A DNA stretch of 47,730 bases, from positions 1 through 47,730 of the forward strand of contig CAJUSP010000017.1 in NCBI GenBank assembly GCA_910589165.1, in the 5' to 3' direction. Below, piece by piece: positions 1 to 7,545 of the stretch. The notes under the pieces were generated by a model, which was not told the origin of the DNA, did not search any database, and saw only the letters and a program-made list of their open reading frames with translations. Within the stretch, counting starts at the first letter, position 1, and each line of letters begins with the position of its first letter. Origin of the DNA: an uncultured Adlercreutzia sp. (lineage in GTDB: Bacteria > Actinomycetota > Coriobacteriia > Coriobacteriales > Eggerthellaceae). The position numbers and the translations under genes are program-made.

Positions 1-448
1 GCAGCTCAAGCTCGGTCCACACGGCATCGAGCGGCTCGTTGGTGCCCTCGGGGCGCCCCAGGCCGCAAGCCTTGCAGAAGCGCTCGACCTCCATGGAATG
101 CGGGTTCACGAACAGCAGCGCTTGCACGCCGTCGTCCTTCGCGCGCCACACGCCCTCGTACGGGCTCACCGCCGGCTCCGGCGCGCCCACGAACAGGCGC
201 GTGGCCTCGGCCCGAAGCGTGCGCTGCAGCTCGGCCGGGTCGTCGAAGGCCGCGCCCTCGGCAGCGCCGGCCGCCACATCCGCCGACCAGTCGAGGTCAA
301 GGGCGCCGGCAATTTCCTCGGCCGCCTCGCCCCACTCCCCCGACGCCACCGCGTCGGCCAGCACCCGGTCCTCCGGATAGCGGAACGAAAGCGCCAAAAG
401 CTCGCACATCGCCGCCCGAGCCTGCCACACATCAGCCGATACCGTCAT
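1..448 (-). CDS. TorD/DmsD-type molybdoenzyme chaperone (C-terminus cut by window edge)
   Basis: Partial gene: 149 codons are visible from the ATG at 446-448 and the reading frame runs off the left edge. A strong AAGGAGGAG ribosome site lies just upstream, and the start overlaps the end of the DUF4405 gene by 17 nt, so it is the last visible gene of the molybdoenzyme operon. The visible protein is an alpha-helical, Ala/Glu-rich N-terminal half (MTVSADVWQARAAMCELLAL, then FRYPEDRVLADAVASGEW) followed by RLFVGAPEPAVSPYEGVW and a CKACGLG segment. The pattern of LF-x-G ... P-x-SPYEGVW matches the TorD/NarJ chaperone family, which binds the Tat signal peptide of a molybdoenzyme and helps cofactor loading. 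The likely client is the Tat-exported oxidoreductase at 3393-5933. Family assignment is fairly secure; the client is inferred from context. Confidence 0.8.
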   Translation of the reverse strand, partial: MTVSADVWQARAAMCELLALSFRYPEDRVLADAVASGEWGEAAEEIAGALDLDWSADVAAGAAEGAAFDDPAELQRTLRAEATRLFVGAPEPAVSPYEGVWRAKDDGVQALLFVNPHSMEVERFCKACGLGRPEGTNEPLDAVWTELEL

Positions 449-908
449 GCCTCTCCTCCTTCGAAAACTTATCTTGCCGCACAGCATACCACGACCGCAC
501 CGCTACCCACACCATGCGAGCGTGAATCGCCAGATGTACGAGAATAAGGGCCAGAAGCGCTTTAGCGGCGAAGGCGTGCAGCGGATCCCAGAAGTAGTAG
601 CCCTCGGCGTACAGGCCCAAAGCGGGCAGCACGTCGCCCGACACCATGATCCCCGACACCGCGCACAGAGCCACCGCCACAAGCAGAGCCGCGTCCAACA
701 CGACTCGCCCCACCCGCACTGCGCGCTTGGCGCCGGGCCGCAACAAAGAGGGCAGCAGCTCGACCGACGAAGCGCAGTGGGCCACGAGCACCACCACAGC
801 GCCCAGGCCTACCCATTCGTGCAGGGGAATGCCCGTCACCGTCGGGTTGGCAGCCAGAAGGTAGAAGACGAGCACCGTTGCATCGAAGAGAAGCTTGCGC
901 TTACTCAC
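432..908 (-). CDS. DUF4405-type cytochrome b-like membrane protein
   Basis: 158 residues from a GTG start (VSKRKLLFDATVLVFYLL). This start overlaps the TAA stop of the preceding gene by 8 nt, which suggests translational coupling; a longer in-frame start exists but would lie inside the neighbour. The protein has about four hydrophobic segments. Histidines sit at membrane positions (LHEWVGLG, LVAHCASS, DPLHAFAAKALL, LVHLAIH), the arrangement expected for b-type heme ligation in DUF4405/YdhU-like proteins. It lies between a CX4CH protein and a TorD chaperone in the molybdoenzyme operon, so a role in quinol-side electron transfer is likely. The heme content is inferred from the histidines and not proven by sequence. 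Confidence 0.8.
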   Translation of the reverse strand: MSKRKLLFDATVLVFYLLAANPTVTGIPLHEWVGLGAVVVLVAHCASSVELLPSLLRPGAKRAVRVGRVVLDAALLVAVALCAVSGIMVSGDVLPALGLYAEGYYFWDPLHAFAAKALLALILVHLAIHARMVWVAVRSWYAVRQDKFSKEERHDGIG

Positions 909-1356
909 AGGGATCACCCGCCTCCATCTCGCTCTTGCTGCTGCCGTCCGGAACCGAAGACAACGGCGATGCAGCAGCATCCCTACGCGCCGCTTTCTCT
1001 TTCCGGGAGAGCCCTCGCACTAGAGCCACAAGGGTCACGACTAAAGCCACCGGCATAAGTATCCACAGATTCAAGCTCGCATCCGATGCCTGGTGGTAGC
1101 GCCCCGCCAGCGTATCCCACGCATGGCACTCCACCGAAGCGCATCCAGCCTCGGGGCAGACCATCTCGGTCACGCCGTCGGGCTCGGGCACGTTCCCGAA
1201 ACCGTGGCACTCTCCGGAGGCGCAACCCGCCACCGGGCATGGCGAGCCTGTCTCCACCGGCAGCACCGCGGTCCTCGGCTCCATCAGCACGCCAGCGCCC
1301 AGCACTAGCACCACAAGCGCGATGAAGGCGACGCCCGTTATCGCATATTTCCTCAC
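901..1356 (-). CDS. Small membrane protein with two CX4CH repeats (possible diheme c-type or metal protein)
   Basis: 151 residues starting at GTG 1354-1356 with GGAAAGGAAC upstream. Layout: N-terminal membrane segment about residues 9-25, an external segment of about 65 residues, a second membrane segment about 95-113, then a charged Ser-rich tail. The external part holds two copies of one pattern, CPVAGCASGECH (C40 to H51) and CPEAGCASVECH (C67 to H78). Each contains CX4CH, the spacing seen for some hemes in multiheme cytochromes c3, and a further Cys five residues earlier. H88 could be an axial ligand. No known family was recognised. The next gene overlaps it by 8 nt and is cytochrome-b-like, so an electron-transfer role is plausible. 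An alternative is an Fe-S or zinc site built from three Cys and one His per repeat. Confidence 0.75.
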   Translation of the reverse strand: MRKYAITGVAFIALVVLVLGAGVLMEPRTAVLPVETGSPCPVAGCASGECHGFGNVPEPDGVTEMVCPEAGCASVECHAWDTLAGRYHQASDASLNLWILMPVALVVTLVALVRGLSRKEKAARRDAAASPLSSVPDGSSKSEMEAGDPCE

Positions 1357-1381
1357 GTGTTGTTCCTTTCCCAATCGCGAT

Positions 1382-1417
1382 ACAGAAAAGCCCGCGCCTG
1401 GAAAGGAGGGCGCGGGC
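1382..1417 (-). terminator. Terminator-like hairpin inside the molybdoenzyme operon
   Basis: A 9-bp perfect stem, GCCCGCGCC (1390-1398) with GGCGCGGGC (1409-1417), around a 10-nt loop. On the minus strand it is followed by TTTTCTGTA. It lies between the NrfD gene and the CX4CH gene, so it could either end the three-gene catalytic transcript or act as a leaky terminator that lowers expression of the three downstream genes. Confidence 0.6.
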
Positions 1418-1437
1418 CGCATGCAAGGGAGAGCCAG

Positions 1438-2715
1438 TTACTCGCCGTCGGTTGGACGGAGGGGCAAAAACTTGATGCCCAGCAGGAACACGAGCACGCC
1501 CAGGGCCACCACGCCCAAGGTCACGCCAAACTCGAGCGGCGTAGGCCAGTAGACCATAGAGCCGTAGATGCTCGTCAAACCTGCATCCCAACCCGTATGG
1601 TGCATCGAAGTGAGCGCACCGGGCAAATCGAGAGAGGCAACCTGGAAGCCGCCCACCAGCAGCTGCACGCGCTTGCAGAAAATGCCTACGATGGCCAGCA
1701 GAGCCCCCACGGTCAGAAGGGCGTTCGTGCGCAGAGCCGGCGTGAAGCAAATAACGGCACAGACAGCGCAGCCGATAATCTCCACCCAGAAGTAGGGCGC
1801 AAGCGGGCCGGTGGTCAGCATGGTCACCACTTCCAGGCCAGAACCAGCCGGGAAGGCCTCAGTCAGAAGATCGCAGCCGAAGAAGTACAGATCCACCATC
1901 ACGAAGGCGCCCAGCAGCTTCGCCAGCTTCACCATGTAGGCCTGGTCGAGCTTCAGGTAGCCAGTCTTGCGCAAAGCCATGGCCACCACCATGACGAGCG
2001 CCGTACCGCACACCAACGCCGAGGACACGAACCACGGGGCCAGAAGCGCGGTATGCCACATCTCGCGGCCCTGTTGCAGCCCGAAAATCCAAGCGGTCAC
2101 GGAGTGCACGAGCACGGCACAAACAAGGGCGATCACCGAGATGACGCGCAAAGCAGTGTGTGACACCTTGCCTGCGTCGGCCTGCACCTGGGCCCACAGG
2201 TACACGCAAGAGAGGATAAGGTAGGTGCCCAGCACCACAATGTCCCACATGAGCGGCGAGCCCAAGTTCGAGTACGCGAACAACTCCCACAGGCGAGTCG
2301 GCTGACCCAGGTCGACCACCACCATGCCGATGGCGGCCACGGTGCAGGCGATGGAGCTCATGACGGCCACTTTAGAGATGCCGCCGAAGCCCTGGATGCC
2401 GAAGGCCTTCGGCACCGACGAGATGATGAGGCCGCCGGCGGACAGGCCCACGAAGAACATGAAGGACGTGATGTAGAGGCCCCACGAGTTCAGATTGCGC
2501 ATACCGGTCTGCACCATGCCGCCGGAAAGCTGCAGGAACCACAAGACGATGCCGGCCACCATCACTGCGGCAGACACACCGATGGCGACAGTCAATCCCT
2601 TGCCGCCCCAGGCGGCTGCGCGGGAACCGACCGCCTCGCGGCCTGCAGTGCGGTTCGCAACCGCGCTGAAATCAAGGTCGTCGTCTACAACGACACCCGA
2701 AGAGAAGTCAGACAT
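1438..2715 (-). CDS. nrfD: NrfD/PsrC-type quinol-interacting membrane subunit
   Basis: 425 residues with about ten hydrophobic segments after a soluble N-terminus of about 40 residues. The segments LNSWGLYITSFMFFVGLSAGG and the following GLIISSVPKAFG are typical of the NrfD/PsrC family, in which the first helices form the quinol site. It follows the ferredoxin-like gene, giving the usual order catalytic subunit, Fe-S subunit, membrane anchor. The expected role is to oxidise menaquinol and pass electrons to the four-cluster protein, without heme. It is followed by a terminator-like hairpin. The family is secure; the name nrfD is a family label and does not imply nitrite reduction. Confidence 0.9.
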   Translation of the reverse strand: MSDFSSGVVVDDDLDFSAVANRTAGREAVGSRAAAWGGKGLTVAIGVSAAVMVAGIVLWFLQLSGGMVQTGMRNLNSWGLYITSFMFFVGLSAGGLIISSVPKAFGIQGFGGISKVAVMSSIACTVAAIGMVVVDLGQPTRLWELFAYSNLGSPLMWDIVVLGTYLILSCVYLWAQVQADAGKVSHTALRVISVIALVCAVLVHSVTAWIFGLQQGREMWHTALLAPWFVSSALVCGTALVMVVAMALRKTGYLKLDQAYMVKLAKLLGAFVMVDLYFFGCDLLTEAFPAGSGLEVVTMLTTGPLAPYFWVEIIGCAVCAVICFTPALRTNALLTVGALLAIVGIFCKRVQLLVGGFQVASLDLPGALTSMHHTGWDAGLTSIYGSMVYWPTPLEFGVTLGVVALGVLVFLLGIKFLPLRPTDGE

Positions 2716-2768
2716 GAGTATCTCCTAGAATAGGGCGCGCATCGCTAGCTAGGACGCGCGCGGTTCAA

Positions 2769-3389
2769 TTACACCAGGTAGTACACCGAGGGATTCGTGC
2801 CCTCTTCGGGAAGCAGCTGCTTAGCCGAGCGCTCGCGCACCAAAGTGGCAACTTCCGATGCGGGATCGTCTAAATCGCCCCAGAAGCGAGCCCGTGCAAG
2901 GCAGGTCTTCACGCACATAGGCTCCTCCCCCTTGGCCAGACGATGCCAACACATCGTGCACTTCTCGACCGTGTGCTGCTGGTGCGGAGCGACGTCGGCA
3001 TCGCCCATTTCGAAGCCAACCGTGTAAGCGGGCTCTTCCCAATTAAACGAGCGCACACCAGTGTAAGGGCAAGCCGCCATGCACATACGGCAACCGATGC
3101 ACTTGTCGTAGTCCTGGCGCACAACGCCCGTCTCCGGATCTTTGTATGTGGCGCCCACTGGGCACACCTTCACGCAGGCAGGGTTCTCGCAATGCTGGCA
3201 CGCCACCGTCAAGTAGCTCATGGTTACATCGGGAAATTCTCCAACCGGCGTATCCATCTCTGCACCGCCATCGGTCAGTGCGCGATTCCACCACGTACCG
3301 TTCGGCAGATTGTTCTCAATGCGGCAAGCGACCGAACAAGTATGGCAGCCGATGCAGCGCTTGGTGTCTATGGCAAATCCGTAACGCAT
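2769..3389 (-). CDS. Four-cluster 4Fe-4S ferredoxin subunit (DmsB/NrfC/PsrB type)
   Basis: 206 residues starting at ATG 3387-3389, with a GGAGG ribosome site lying inside the end of the upstream gene only a few bases away. Four cysteine clusters are visible: CIGCHTCSVAC near residue 12, CQHCENPACVKVCP near 63, CIGCRMCMAACPY near 97, and CTMCWHRLAKGEEPMCVKTC near 144. This is the standard pattern of the electron-transfer subunit of DMSO-reductase-family complexes. It would carry electrons from the NrfD protein to the molybdopterin subunit. There is no Tat signal of its own, as usual, because such subunits are exported together with the catalytic subunit. Confidence 0.95.
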   Translation of the reverse strand: MRYGFAIDTKRCIGCHTCSVACRIENNLPNGTWWNRALTDGGAEMDTPVGEFPDVTMSYLTVACQHCENPACVKVCPVGATYKDPETGVVRQDYDKCIGCRMCMAACPYTGVRSFNWEEPAYTVGFEMGDADVAPHQQHTVEKCTMCWHRLAKGEEPMCVKTCLARARFWGDLDDPASEVATLVRERSAKQLLPEEGTNPSVYYLV

Positions 3390-3392
3390 GAT

Positions 3393-5933
3393 TTAGGCCT
3401 CCCATTTCCGGAAATTGACGCGCGCATCGTAGAACGAAGCGGCGGAGGGGTACGGATCGACGCCCGGCTGGGACATCTCCTGGTAACCACCCTCAATGAA
3501 CTGGTCGCGCTGCCACCCCTTGGGAATGGAGACAATGCCAGGCGCAATCGATTCGTCGACGAGGCACTTGACAACGCAGTGGCCGCGGTCGTTGTAAACT
3601 TCAACCAAATCGCCCGTCGCCACCCCGCGCTCAGCGGCATCCTTGCCGTTGACCTTGGCCACCGGCTCGGGATCAAGCTCGCGCAGAAGCGGCACACGGC
3701 CCCACTGCGTATGAACGCGGAAACGAGAGTGCTCCTGCAGATACACGAGCGGGTACTTCTCCTTGAGCGGGTTGTCGATGCCCGCTTCCTCGGGCTCGCG
3801 ATAGTAAACCAGATGCTCGCCGTCGTAGCGATCCGACAAATCCTGGCCGTAGTTCAAACGCGGCTGCGGATTATCGGTGTACAGCCGCACGAGGCCCCTC
3901 TCAGTGGTGAACGGCGTCGTCATCCCCGTGATGAAGGACTCACCCGGGGTGCCCGTTGTCTGAATGACCTTCTCCTCGCGGAAGCGGTCGAGCGAGAGGT
4001 TCTGAGCCTGCGATGCCTCGTTGCTGAACAGAATAGCGGCCCACGTGTTAATGTCGTCGCCCTCGGGGAACGACTTCTCGAAGCCAAGGGCCTGACCAAG
4101 TAGATAGGCGATTTCCGAGTCGGACTTGCTCTCGTAAAGCGGCTCGATAGCCTTCTCCTGGAAAATGGTATAGGGGTTGTTGTATCCAGCGCGGATATCC
4201 TCCACCTCGTACCATGAGGTGGCCGGAAGCACCATGTCGGCGCATTGGGCCGAGTCGGTCATCTCCATATCAATGACCACGTAGTAATCGAGATTCGGAA
4301 GCAAGCGGTCGAGGAACTCACGCTGGCCGCCCAAATTGCTGGCGGGATTCGCGCAATAGGAGATCATAAGTTTCATGGGGAACGGCTGCCCGTTGAGCGT
4401 CTGCGTGGCCACAATTTCCGGCATGATCGCAAACGGAATGGTTGCATTGAGCCCCTTGTACTCCTCGGTCACCCACAGCCCAAGCGTTTCAGGCGACCAG
4501 CGGGTCGTGAAAACGCCCGTGAATCCTGCACCGGGCTTGGCCAGGTTGCCCGTCAGCGCCATGAGAATGGCGATGGCCCAGGTGTTCTGATACCCATTGA
4601 GATAGTGATCGAGGCCGTAAGTGATGTTCACCGAAACCGCATCCTCTGCGGCAAACCGCTCGGTAAACTCGACGATGAAGTCTTCCGTTAGCCCCGTCAG
4701 GCGAGCGGCCTCGGCAATAGAGTACTGCGAGAGCTGCTTCTTAAGCAGCGAGAACGAGGTTTCCAGAGCCACGCCATCGGAGGTGGCAAAGCTGCCCTCA
4801 AACGCCGGATCCTGCGCCTGGTCGACCAGAACCGGAGCCCCAACGGCATTGTCCCATACGTAGTAGTCGATGGGTATAGCGGCAAGCGCGGTCGCCACAG
4901 CTACCGGCCCCATAGGCTCGTACTGCTCGGTCAGCGCTGCAACGGTAGCAGCGTAGGTCTGCGCCGACTCGACGGGCCAGTTGGCCGTAGAGAGGTGACG
5001 CTTGCTGTCCTCGCGCACCAGGAAGGCACCATTGGAACGACTGTTGATAAAGTCCCAGTCGACCAAATCGTGCTCGATCACGTAATTGGCCATCGCGAGG
5101 GCAAGGTAGCCATCGTGGCCCGGGTTGACGCGGATGTACTCGTCCGATCGATGCGCCGTAGCGGACTTAATGGGGTCGATGGTCACAACTTTCGTCCCTT
5201 GCTCTTTAGCCCACTGGATCCAACGCCAACTATGGGGATGGGTAAAGACCGGGTTGGTACCCCAAACCACGACCATGGAAGAGTCCATAACACTATTCGG
5301 CTCGTTGCAATACTGCCAATCGCCCGTGCCAAGCACACGATCGATCCCATGCCCTGCCGCGTAATCGTAGCAGGCAGCCGTCTTGATAGCGCCGAGACAT
5401 GCAGCGAGGCGCGGGAAGAGGCCATACACACCATTGATGTAGCCGTAGTTGCCGGATGCGGCATCGAAGGCGATAGCTGTTGGTCCATAGGTGTCGACGG
5501 TTTCCTGCATCTTCTGGGAAATCTCGGCGATAGCCTCGTCCCAGCTTACTCGCTCCCACTGACCAGCACCGCGCTCGGTGCCCTCGACACGCCTCATCGG
5601 ATACTGAATACGCGTGGGGCTATAAATGCGCTCAAGATAAGAGAGGCCCTTCAGGCAGCAGCCTGTGTAGCCCGGCTCGTCATACTCGCCTGGCTCAAGC
5701 TTCACAAGCTTGCCGTCACGCACATGAGCGAGAAGACGGCACGAGCCCATGCAGTTGGAACGGCAGTTGCAGTTAAAGATTTCTTCTCCGGATTCCGGAA
5801 GGCTCTCCTGATCTGCATGGGCGCTCAGCATTCCTGCCGTGCCCACCAACGCAGAGGCGCCCGCAACTGCCCCTGTGGTCTTGAGAAAACTACGACGCGT
5901 CAGTCCGCGCGGCGAACTGCTCTGATTCGACAT
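3393..5933 (-). CDS. Tat-exported molybdopterin oxidoreductase, DMSO reductase family catalytic subunit
   Basis: 846 residues from ATG 5931-5933 (GGAGGAG ribosome site; a longer frame to 6017 lacks one). N-terminus MSNQSSSPRGLTRRSFLKTT is a twin-arginine signal, with an AHA cleavage site near residue 40. The 4Fe-4S segment CNCRSNCMGSC then GCCLKG follows at about residues 54-115. Cofactor-binding segments include VVVWGTNPVFTHPHSW and TIDPIKSATAHRSDE, and a C-terminal molydopterin-binding domain holds GVATGDLVEVYNDRGH. Where DmsA has the DYS motif whose serine binds molybdenum, this protein reads YDYAAG (D190, A192). Substrate is unknown; Eggerthellaceae use many paralogues for sulfoxides, N-oxides, catechols and other respiratory acceptors. 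It heads the operon with Fe-S, NrfD and chaperone genes. Confidence 0.92.
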   Translation of the reverse strand: MSNQSSSPRGLTRRSFLKTTGAVAGASALVGTAGMLSAHADQESLPESGEEIFNCNCRSNCMGSCRLLAHVRDGKLVKLEPGEYDEPGYTGCCLKGLSYLERIYSPTRIQYPMRRVEGTERGAGQWERVSWDEAIAEISQKMQETVDTYGPTAIAFDAASGNYGYINGVYGLFPRLAACLGAIKTAACYDYAAGHGIDRVLGTGDWQYCNEPNSVMDSSMVVVWGTNPVFTHPHSWRWIQWAKEQGTKVVTIDPIKSATAHRSDEYIRVNPGHDGYLALAMANYVIEHDLVDWDFINSRSNGAFLVREDSKRHLSTANWPVESAQTYAATVAALTEQYEPMGPVAVATALAAIPIDYYVWDNAVGAPVLVDQAQDPAFEGSFATSDGVALETSFSLLKKQLSQYSIAEAARLTGLTEDFIVEFTERFAAEDAVSVNITYGLDHYLNGYQNTWAIAILMALTGNLAKPGAGFTGVFTTRWSPETLGLWVTEEYKGLNATIPFAIMPEIVATQTLNGQPFPMKLMISYCANPASNLGGQREFLDRLLPNLDYYVVIDMEMTDSAQCADMVLPATSWYEVEDIRAGYNNPYTIFQEKAIEPLYESKSDSEIAYLLGQALGFEKSFPEGDDINTWAAILFSNEASQAQNLSLDRFREEKVIQTTGTPGESFITGMTTPFTTERGLVRLYTDNPQPRLNYGQDLSDRYDGEHLVYYREPEEAGIDNPLKEKYPLVYLQEHSRFRVHTQWGRVPLLRELDPEPVAKVNGKDAAERGVATGDLVEVYNDRGHCVVKCLVDESIAPGIVSIPKGWQRDQFIEGGYQEMSQPGVDPYPSAASFYDARVNFRKWEA

Positions 5934-6110
5934 TTCTCCTCCTCTTGGAGAAACGCGCAGTGTGCGTTGGGGCAGCTTCCCCCCTTGCTCGCTTGCGCAT
6001 TTCCTCTCTCTTCCCATCCCCCATGGGCGAATCCGGGTGCCTTATCGCGGCATGCTTGATGGGATTCCAACAATGTCTTTAGAATCGGCCGGATTCTGAT
6101 GGGAACAGTC

Positions 6111-6163
6111 TGTCATAGCTTGTCATAGTCTGTCAAGAGAAAATGTAGGACAATCTATGACAG
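6111..6163. promoter_or_regulatory. Operator-like cluster of 10-bp-spaced TGTCA repeats upstream of the molybdoenzyme operon
   Basis: TGTCATAG occurs at 6111-6118 and 6121-6128 and TGTCA again at 6131-6135: three direct repeats at exact 10-bp spacing. On the opposite strand GTAGGACAATCTATGACAG (6145-6163) contains two more TGTC half-sites at 10-bp spacing. The second half recurs at 9144-9162. The arrangement resembles Pho-box-type direct repeats, but with a 10-bp and not an 11-bp period. The rest of 5934-6332 shows no gene; it is A/T-richer than the surroundings and must hold the operon promoter. Confidence 0.6.
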
Positions 6164-6332
6164 AGAAGGAAATCTTTTTCTGGCTCCTGGGAATTTTTTT
6201 GCCCGTTTCGGCAATGTCAAGACTTATATACAAGAAAATTTGTTCGTATTATTGAAGCACGCGGGGAGCAGGCCTCTCTGCATACACCTTCCCCAACGCC
6301 CTATTCTAGATACTGGGAGGGAGGTGATGCAG

Positions 6333-6461
6333 ATGAGTGTTTTCCTGGCCGTGGTTCAGACTTTTTTGGCCGCAGCGTCTCTCGGGGTTGCACTTTTGGC
6401 CCTAGAGCGCGAAGGCCCGCCGCGTAGCGACGGACCTTCGAACCAAAAAAGCGAGGACTAG
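6333..6461 (+). CDS. Putative holin-like type I toxin peptide
   Basis: 42 residues: MSVFLAVVQTFLAAASLGVA, then LLALEREGPP and a polar tail. It is one membrane helix of about 20 residues followed by charged residues, the layout of type I toxins such as the holin-like (Hol_Tox) family of Firmicutes. The ribosome site GGGAGGGAGGT precedes ATGCAG ATG; ATG 6333 is chosen over 6327 because spacing from the ribosome site is better. The leader text GGAGGTGATGCAGATG closely resembles that of the Firmicutes holin-like toxin genes as I remember them. The gene is convergent with a candidate antisense RNA and shares its terminator. Confidence that it is translated is moderate because it is short. Confidence 0.6.
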   Translation: MSVFLAVVQTFLAAASLGVALLALEREGPPRSDGPSNQKSED

Positions 6462-6471
6462 GCACCCTCGC
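6445..6471 (-). terminator. Rho-independent terminator of the SPFH operon and candidate antisense RNA
   Basis: Stem GCGAGG (6451-6456) with CCTCGC (6466-6471), 9-nt loop. Read on the minus strand it is followed by six T (6450-6445). It overlaps the last codons of the toxin gene. Confidence 0.7.
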
Positions 6472-6523
6472 TAGCTGGGACGTCTTCGGACGTCCCAGCC
6501 CTTTGGGGCCAGTCTTCTAGGCA
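6445..6523 (-). ncRNA. Candidate antisense antitoxin RNA convergent with the toxin gene
   Basis: On the minus strand an extended -10 box TGCTACAAT spans 6538-6530, placing a start near 6523. The predicted RNA of about 79 nt contains a very stable hairpin, GCTGGGACGTC / GACGTCCCAGC (6474-6499, 11-bp stem, four-base loop), and ends at a second hairpin plus T tract at 6445-6471. Its last bases are complementary to the end of the toxin reading frame. This is the layout of convergent type I toxin-antitoxin loci such as Fst/par. No good -35 box is seen, which an extended -10 can tolerate. Confidence 0.45.
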
Positions 6524-6579
6524 CGGCCCATTGTAGCACGCATGAGGGTAGATACACCAGATAGAAACAGGGTTCTCCC

Positions 6580-7545
6580 CTATTTCACCGCCTTCGCCAG
6601 CGCTTCGGCGGTTTCGGGGTCGGTGAAGCCTTCGCTGAAGGCGCTGGGGATGACCAGCGTGCCGCCGGACTGCTTCACGGACTCGTAGGCCAGGTGCATG
6701 GTGCGCAGGCGCATGGCCTCGGCATCGCCCTCGTAGGTGGCGCTCGCGTCCTTCAGCATGGCGGAGATGTCCGCCTCGGCCTCGGCCAAAATCATGCGGG
6801 CGTTCTTCTCGCGCGTAGCAATGGCCTCGGCGGCCATGGACTGCTGCAAGTCGCGCGGCACCACAATGTCGCGCACCTCCACGTCCATCACGTCGATGCC
6901 CCACTCGGAGAGCTTCTCGGTGAGCACGTCCTTCAGCTCGGCGTCCAGCTGGTCGCGCCGGGCCGCCACCTCAGCCAGGCTTGCCCGTCCGATGGCCTTG
7001 CGCAGGGTGGCCTGGGCCATCCACGACACGGCGCTCGCGTAGTCCTCCACCTCGGTGGCCGCCTTCTTCGGCGAGAACACCATCCAGAACACGACGGCGT
7101 CCACGTTCACGGGCACAAGGTCGGCCGTAAGCGTCTCCTCGGCGCCGAAGTAGGTGGCCGCCACGCGCTGGTCTACCCGCAAGGTGTAGAACTCGATGAT
7201 GGGGCAGGTGAACACGAGGCCCGGCCCCGCCACGCGGTTGAACTTGCCGCAACGCATGACCACGGCCTTCTCCCATTCCATGACGAAATGCACCGAGCTG
7301 GCCGCGAGCGCGCCCACGGCTGCGGCCACGATGAGGGCCGCAAGGCCGAGACTTCCCGCAAGCACCTGCCATACCCCCAGCACGACGGCTGCCGCAACCG
7401 TGAACACCACGAGGGTGAACACGATGGCGCCGTTGCGCGAGGTGCGGCTACGCCCCGTTTCCAGACGCCCGCTCGGCGGCATCGCCGGGGACGGCAGGGA
7501 ATTCGACGATGCGTCCGCGACGTTCCTCTGGTTTCTGCGACTCAT
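6580..7545 (-). CDS. SPFH/band-7 (slipin or prohibitin-like) membrane protein
   Basis: 321 residues from ATG 7543-7545 (MSRRNQRNVADASSN), preferred over ATG 7551 because TTGGAG is better spaced. A polar N-terminus of about 45 residues is followed by two hydrophobic segments separated by a short loop, then an SPFH domain (MEWEKAVVMRCGKFNRVAGP, VDQRVAATYFGAEETLTADL) and a helical region rich in Ala/Glu (AEAIATREKNARMILAEAEA). Such proteins form oligomeric membrane scaffolds. The start lies about 98 nt inside the upstream GntR gene, so the two are probably co-translated. The C-terminal PSAFSEGFTDPETAEAL has no assigned role. Confidence 0.88.
   Translation of the reverse strand: MSRRNQRNVADASSNSLPSPAMPPSGRLETGRSRTSRNGAIVFTLVVFTVAAAVVLGVWQVLAGSLGLAALIVAAAVGALAASSVHFVMEWEKAVVMRCGKFNRVAGPGLVFTCPIIEFYTLRVDQRVAATYFGAEETLTADLVPVNVDAVVFWMVFSPKKAATEVEDYASAVSWMAQATLRKAIGRASLAEVAARRDQLDAELKDVLTEKLSEWGIDVMDVEVRDIVVPRDLQQSMAAEAIATREKNARMILAEAEADISAMLKDASATYEGDAEAMRLRTMHLAYESVKQSGGTLVIPSAFSEGFTDPETAEALAKAVK

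Noticed and set aside
3043..3294. Alternative minus-strand frame within the ferredoxin gene
   Set aside because: It is a different frame from the four-cysteine-cluster protein and has no motif; a shadow of the real gene.
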